Origin: JBBPYA01 sp038200385
GTDB lineage: Bacteria; Actinomycetota; Actinomycetes; Mycobacteriales; Geodermatophilaceae
Assembly: GCA_038200385.1 (NCBI GenBank)
Contig: JBBPYA010000008.1
Coordinates: 1 to 8,656 of the forward strand
DNA length: 8,656 nucleotides
Direction: 5' to 3'
Shown: positions 6,866-8,656 of the stretch, piece by piece
Numbering within the stretch: the first letter of the stretch is position 1
Layout of the letters: each line of letters opens with the position of its first letter
Made by a program: the position numbers and the translations under genes
The notes under the pieces: generated by a model
What the model was told of the DNA's origin: nothing
The model's input: the letters and a program-made list of their open reading frames with translations, nothing else
Database searches by the model: none

Positions 6866-7594
6866 CTACCTGTGCTGGCGTCGGCTGCCGCCGTGCCAGT
6901 CCTCCTGCACCCCGACCTCGCCCTCGGACACCCCGAGCCCGCGCAGCTGCGGAAGTTCCCGCATGCTCCGCTTCAGTTCGGCGAAGCCGGGGAACCGGGC
7001 CAGCGCGAGGACGTTGTCCCACAGCGCACCGGCGTCCTCGGCGCTGGGCAGCCGGCTGATCACCGGGCCGAAGAACGCCACGCCGTCGGGTGGCTCGAAG
7101 TGGATGATCGGCGTACCCACATCCTTGCCGGTCAGGGCGAGCGCTTCGTCGGTCTCGGCCCGGATCTCGGCGTCCCACGAGTCCTCGTCGAGGGCGTCGG
7201 CGAGGGCAGTTGGCAACCCGGCCTCGGTCAGGATCGGCTCGACGAAGGCACGCTGACCGCGCGCATCGCGGTCCGGAGCCCCGTCCTGCGGGGGTTCGGA
7301 GTCGAAGATGTGCGCGCCGAGGGCGGCGTACAGCGGCCCGACCGCTTCCCGGCCGTGCTCGCTGCGGGCCCGGGCGACGACCCGGAGCAGCCGCAGGCCC
7401 GCGGTGTGCCCCGCTTCGTAGTCGGCCGGGAACTGCGCGTCGTAGTCGATGTCGGCGTTCACCAGCCGCAGCGAGATGAACCGCCAGTCGACGGTGTAGT
7501 CGCGCTGCCGCATGACCATCCGCACCCACTTGCTGGTCATCCAGCAGAACGGGCAGACCGGGTCGAAGTAGAAGTTGATATCGGCGTCGCTCAT
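6866..7594 (-). CDS. DsbA-family thioredoxin-fold protein, Rv2466c-like (mycothiol-dependent nitroreductase type)
   Basis: A 242-residue cytoplasmic thiol-redox protein with no signal peptide. The N-terminus is a thioredoxin strand, FYFDPVCPFCW (8-18), giving a Cys14-Pro-Phe-Cys17 active site. A helical insertion follows, then the cis-proline segment GTPIIHF (160-166, Pro162) and VAFFGPVISRLP (172-183). A conserved tail, LWDNVLALARFPGFAELKR (191-209), closely resembles what I recall of M. tuberculosis Rv2466c, an oxidoreductase that takes electrons from mycothiol and reduces nitro-compounds. That family usually has CPWC; the Phe is a variation. About 25 residues after PQ (215-216) extend beyond the Rv2466c end and look disordered. 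The ATG at 7594 has no strong ribosome binding site, but a -10-like hexamer stands just ahead of it. It sits between ilvC and serA, separated by 49 and 186 bp, and probably is not functionally tied to amino acid synthesis. Fold is secure, specificity inferred. Confidence 0.88.
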   Translation of the reverse strand: MSDADINFYFDPVCPFCWMTSKWVRMVMRQRDYTVDWRFISLRLVNADIDYDAQFPADYEAGHTAGLRLLRVVARARSEHGREAVGPLYAALGAHIFDSEPPQDGAPDRDARGQRAFVEPILTEAGLPTALADALDEDSWDAEIRAETDEALALTGKDVGTPIIHFEPPDGVAFFGPVISRLPSAEDAGALWDNVLALARFPGFAELKRSMRELPQLRGLGVSEGEVGVQEDWHGGSRRQHR

Positions 7595-7601
7595 GCCCGC
7601 C

Positions 7602-7607
7602 AGGCTA
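7602..7607 (-). promoter_or_regulatory. Possible -10 element for a leaderless transcript
   Basis: TAGCCT (TANNNT) on the minus strand ends seven bases before the ATG at 7594, so a start site at the normal distance would fall on or next to the A of the ATG. Leaderless mRNAs are frequent in actinobacteria, and the gene lacks a strong Shine-Dalgarno sequence. No clear -35 is visible. Confidence 0.35.
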
Positions 7608-7622
7608 GCCGCGGTGTGCGCT

Positions 7623-7639
7623 GGCCGCGTCGGACGGCC
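7623..7639 (-). terminator. Short GC hairpin after ilvC
   Basis: GGCCG (7639-7635) and CGGCC (7627-7623) can pair around a seven-base loop, starting four bases after the ilvC stop. No U-run follows. It could be a weak terminator of the ilv transcript, consistent with a separate promoter for the next gene, or a chance repeat. Confidence 0.25.
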
Positions 7640-7643
7640 CGGG

Positions 7644-8656
7644 TCAGTGCCGAGCGGCCGTGCCCTGGTAGTCGTCGTCGGAGCGCACCCAGCTCATCAG
7701 GCCGCGCAGCTCCCGGCCGGTCGCCTCGATCGGGTGTGCCTCGCTCTTCTCGCGCAGCGCTCGGAACTCCGGTGCCCCGGCGTCCTGGTCGGCGATGAAG
7801 CGGGCGGCGAACGTCCCGTCCTTGATCTCGGCGAGCAGGTTCTTCATGGTCGAGCGGACCCGCTCGTCGATGACGCGGGGGCCGGAGACGTAGTCGCCGT
7901 ACTCCGCGGTGTCCGACACCGACCAGCGCTGCTTGGCGATGCCCCCCTCGTACATCAGGTCGACGATCAGCTTGAGTTCGTGCAGGCACTCGAAGTAGGC
8001 GATCTCGGGCTGGTAACCGGCCTCGATCAGGGTCTCGAAGCCGGCCTGCACCAGCGCGCTGGCACCGCCGCACAACACGGCCTGCTCGCCGAACAGGTCG
8101 GTCTCGGTCTCCTCGGTGAACGTCGTACGGATGACCCCGGCGCGGGTGCCGCCGATGCCCTTGGCGTAGGACAATGCGAGCGGGAGAGCGTGCCCGCTGG
8201 CGTCCTGCTCCACGGCGACCAGGCACGGCACGCCCTTGCCGTCGGAGAACTGCCGGCGTACCAGGTGTCCCGGCCCCTTCGGCGCCACCATCGCAACGTC
8301 CACATTGGACGGAGGGGTGATGTACCCGAACCGGATATTGAAGCCGTGCCCGAAGAAGAGCGCGTCACCGTCCTGCAGGTTGGCCTCGATCGCGTCGGCG
8401 TACAGGCCCCGCTGCTTGTGGTCCGGCGCCAGCATCATGATGAGGTCGGCCTCGGCGGCGGCCACGTCGGGCGTGACCACGCGCAGGCCCTCCGCCTCGG
8501 CCTTGGGGCGGCTGCTCGACCCGTCGAGCAGGCCCACCCGCACGTCCACGCCGGAATCGCGCAGCGACAGGGCATGGGCGTGCCCCTGGCTGCCGTAGCC
8601 GAGGACGGCGACGGTGCGGCCCTGGATCACCGCCAGGTCGGCGTCGTCGTCGTAGA
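7644..8656 (-). CDS. ilvC: Ketol-acid reductoisomerase, class I (N-terminus cut by the window edge)
   Basis: Catalyses the Mg-dependent isomerisation and NADPH reduction of 2-acetolactate and 2-aceto-2-hydroxybutyrate, the shared second step of valine/leucine and isoleucine synthesis. 336 residues are visible, beginning in frame with YDDDADLAVIQGR at the edge; about four or five codons are missing. In visible numbering, the nucleotide-binding GYGSQG is at 19-24 and the cofactor loop LLDGSSS at 42-48, whose serines suggest NADPH. His103 lies in FFGHGFN. Metal ligands are Asp186 and Glu190 in FTEETETDLFGEQ, and Glu222 and Glu226 in FECLHE. The short C-terminal knotted domain identifies class I. 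A GTG at 8630 could be mistaken for the start but lies inside conserved sequence. ilvB and ilvN are expected upstream, outside the window. The gene is intact where visible. Confidence 0.97.
   Translation of the reverse strand, partial: YDDDADLAVIQGRTVAVLGYGSQGHAHALSLRDSGVDVRVGLLDGSSSRPKAEAEGLRVVTPDVAAAEADLIMMLAPDHKQRGLYADAIEANLQDGDALFFGHGFNIRFGYITPPSNVDVAMVAPKGPGHLVRRQFSDGKGVPCLVAVEQDASGHALPLALSYAKGIGGTRAGVIRTTFTEETETDLFGEQAVLCGGASALVQAGFETLIEAGYQPEIAYFECLHELKLIVDLMYEGGIAKQRWSVSDTAEYGDYVSGPRVIDERVRSTMKNLLAEIKDGTFAARFIADQDAGAPEFRALREKSEAHPIEATGRELRGLMSWVRSDDDYQGTAARH

Noticed and set aside
8628..8630. GTG as the ilvC start
   Set aside because: The conserved YDDDADLAVIQG sequence continues in frame upstream to the window edge, so the gene is cut by the edge.
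1..8656. Mobile elements, CRISPR arrays, tRNA or rRNA genes, horizontally acquired islands
   Set aside because: No transposase, terminal repeats, regular repeat-spacer pattern or RNA gene signatures were seen, and base composition is even across the window.

Overview
This window is a GC-rich chromosomal segment (roughly 70% GC by eye) in which all seven protein genes lie on the minus strand. Transcription therefore runs from high to low coordinates. Gene content, GTG starts, strong third-position GC bias and protein similarities all point to a high-GC Gram-positive actinobacterium. From memory, the order ilvC ... serA - leuB - ... - FAH-family gene - gltX resembles the ilvB1NC-serA1-leuB-Rv2993c-gltX block of Mycobacterium tuberculosis. 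I cannot name the genus.

Layout in the direction of transcription: (1) ilvC, ketol-acid reductoisomerase, cut by the right edge with only about four or five N-terminal codons missing; (2) a DsbA-like thioredoxin-fold protein of the Rv2466c (mycothiol-dependent nitroreductase) type with a CPFC active site; (3) a 186-bp gap with a good -10 element for (4) serA, the long D-3-phosphoglycerate dehydrogenase with an ACT domain; (5) leuB, 3-isopropylmalate dehydrogenase; (6) cimA, (R)-citramalate synthase, 11 bp after leuB; (7) a 111-bp gap, then a fumarylacetoacetate hydrolase (FAH)-family enzyme; (8) gltX, glutamyl-tRNA synthetase, whose GTG start overlaps the FAH stop by four bases.

Metabolic reading: CimA makes (R)-citramalate from pyruvate and acetyl-CoA. 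After isomerisation by LeuCD (not in the window), LeuB can oxidise the product to 2-oxobutyrate. IlvC then serves both the 2-oxobutyrate-derived isoleucine branch and the pyruvate-derived valine/leucine branch. SerA starts serine synthesis from glycolysis. The block thus combines branched-chain and serine synthesis with charging of glutamate tRNA. The role of the FAH-family enzyme is not known to me, and the thioredoxin-fold gene looks like a redox gene placed inside a biosynthetic cluster.

I see no mobile element, CRISPR array, tRNA, rRNA or broken gene. This is mostly an ordinary conserved core region and I found no clearly new system. The points most worth a second look are the Gln in the usual His-x-His metal motif of CimA, the CPFC redox protein with a possible leaderless promoter, and the tightly coupled FAH-gltX pair.
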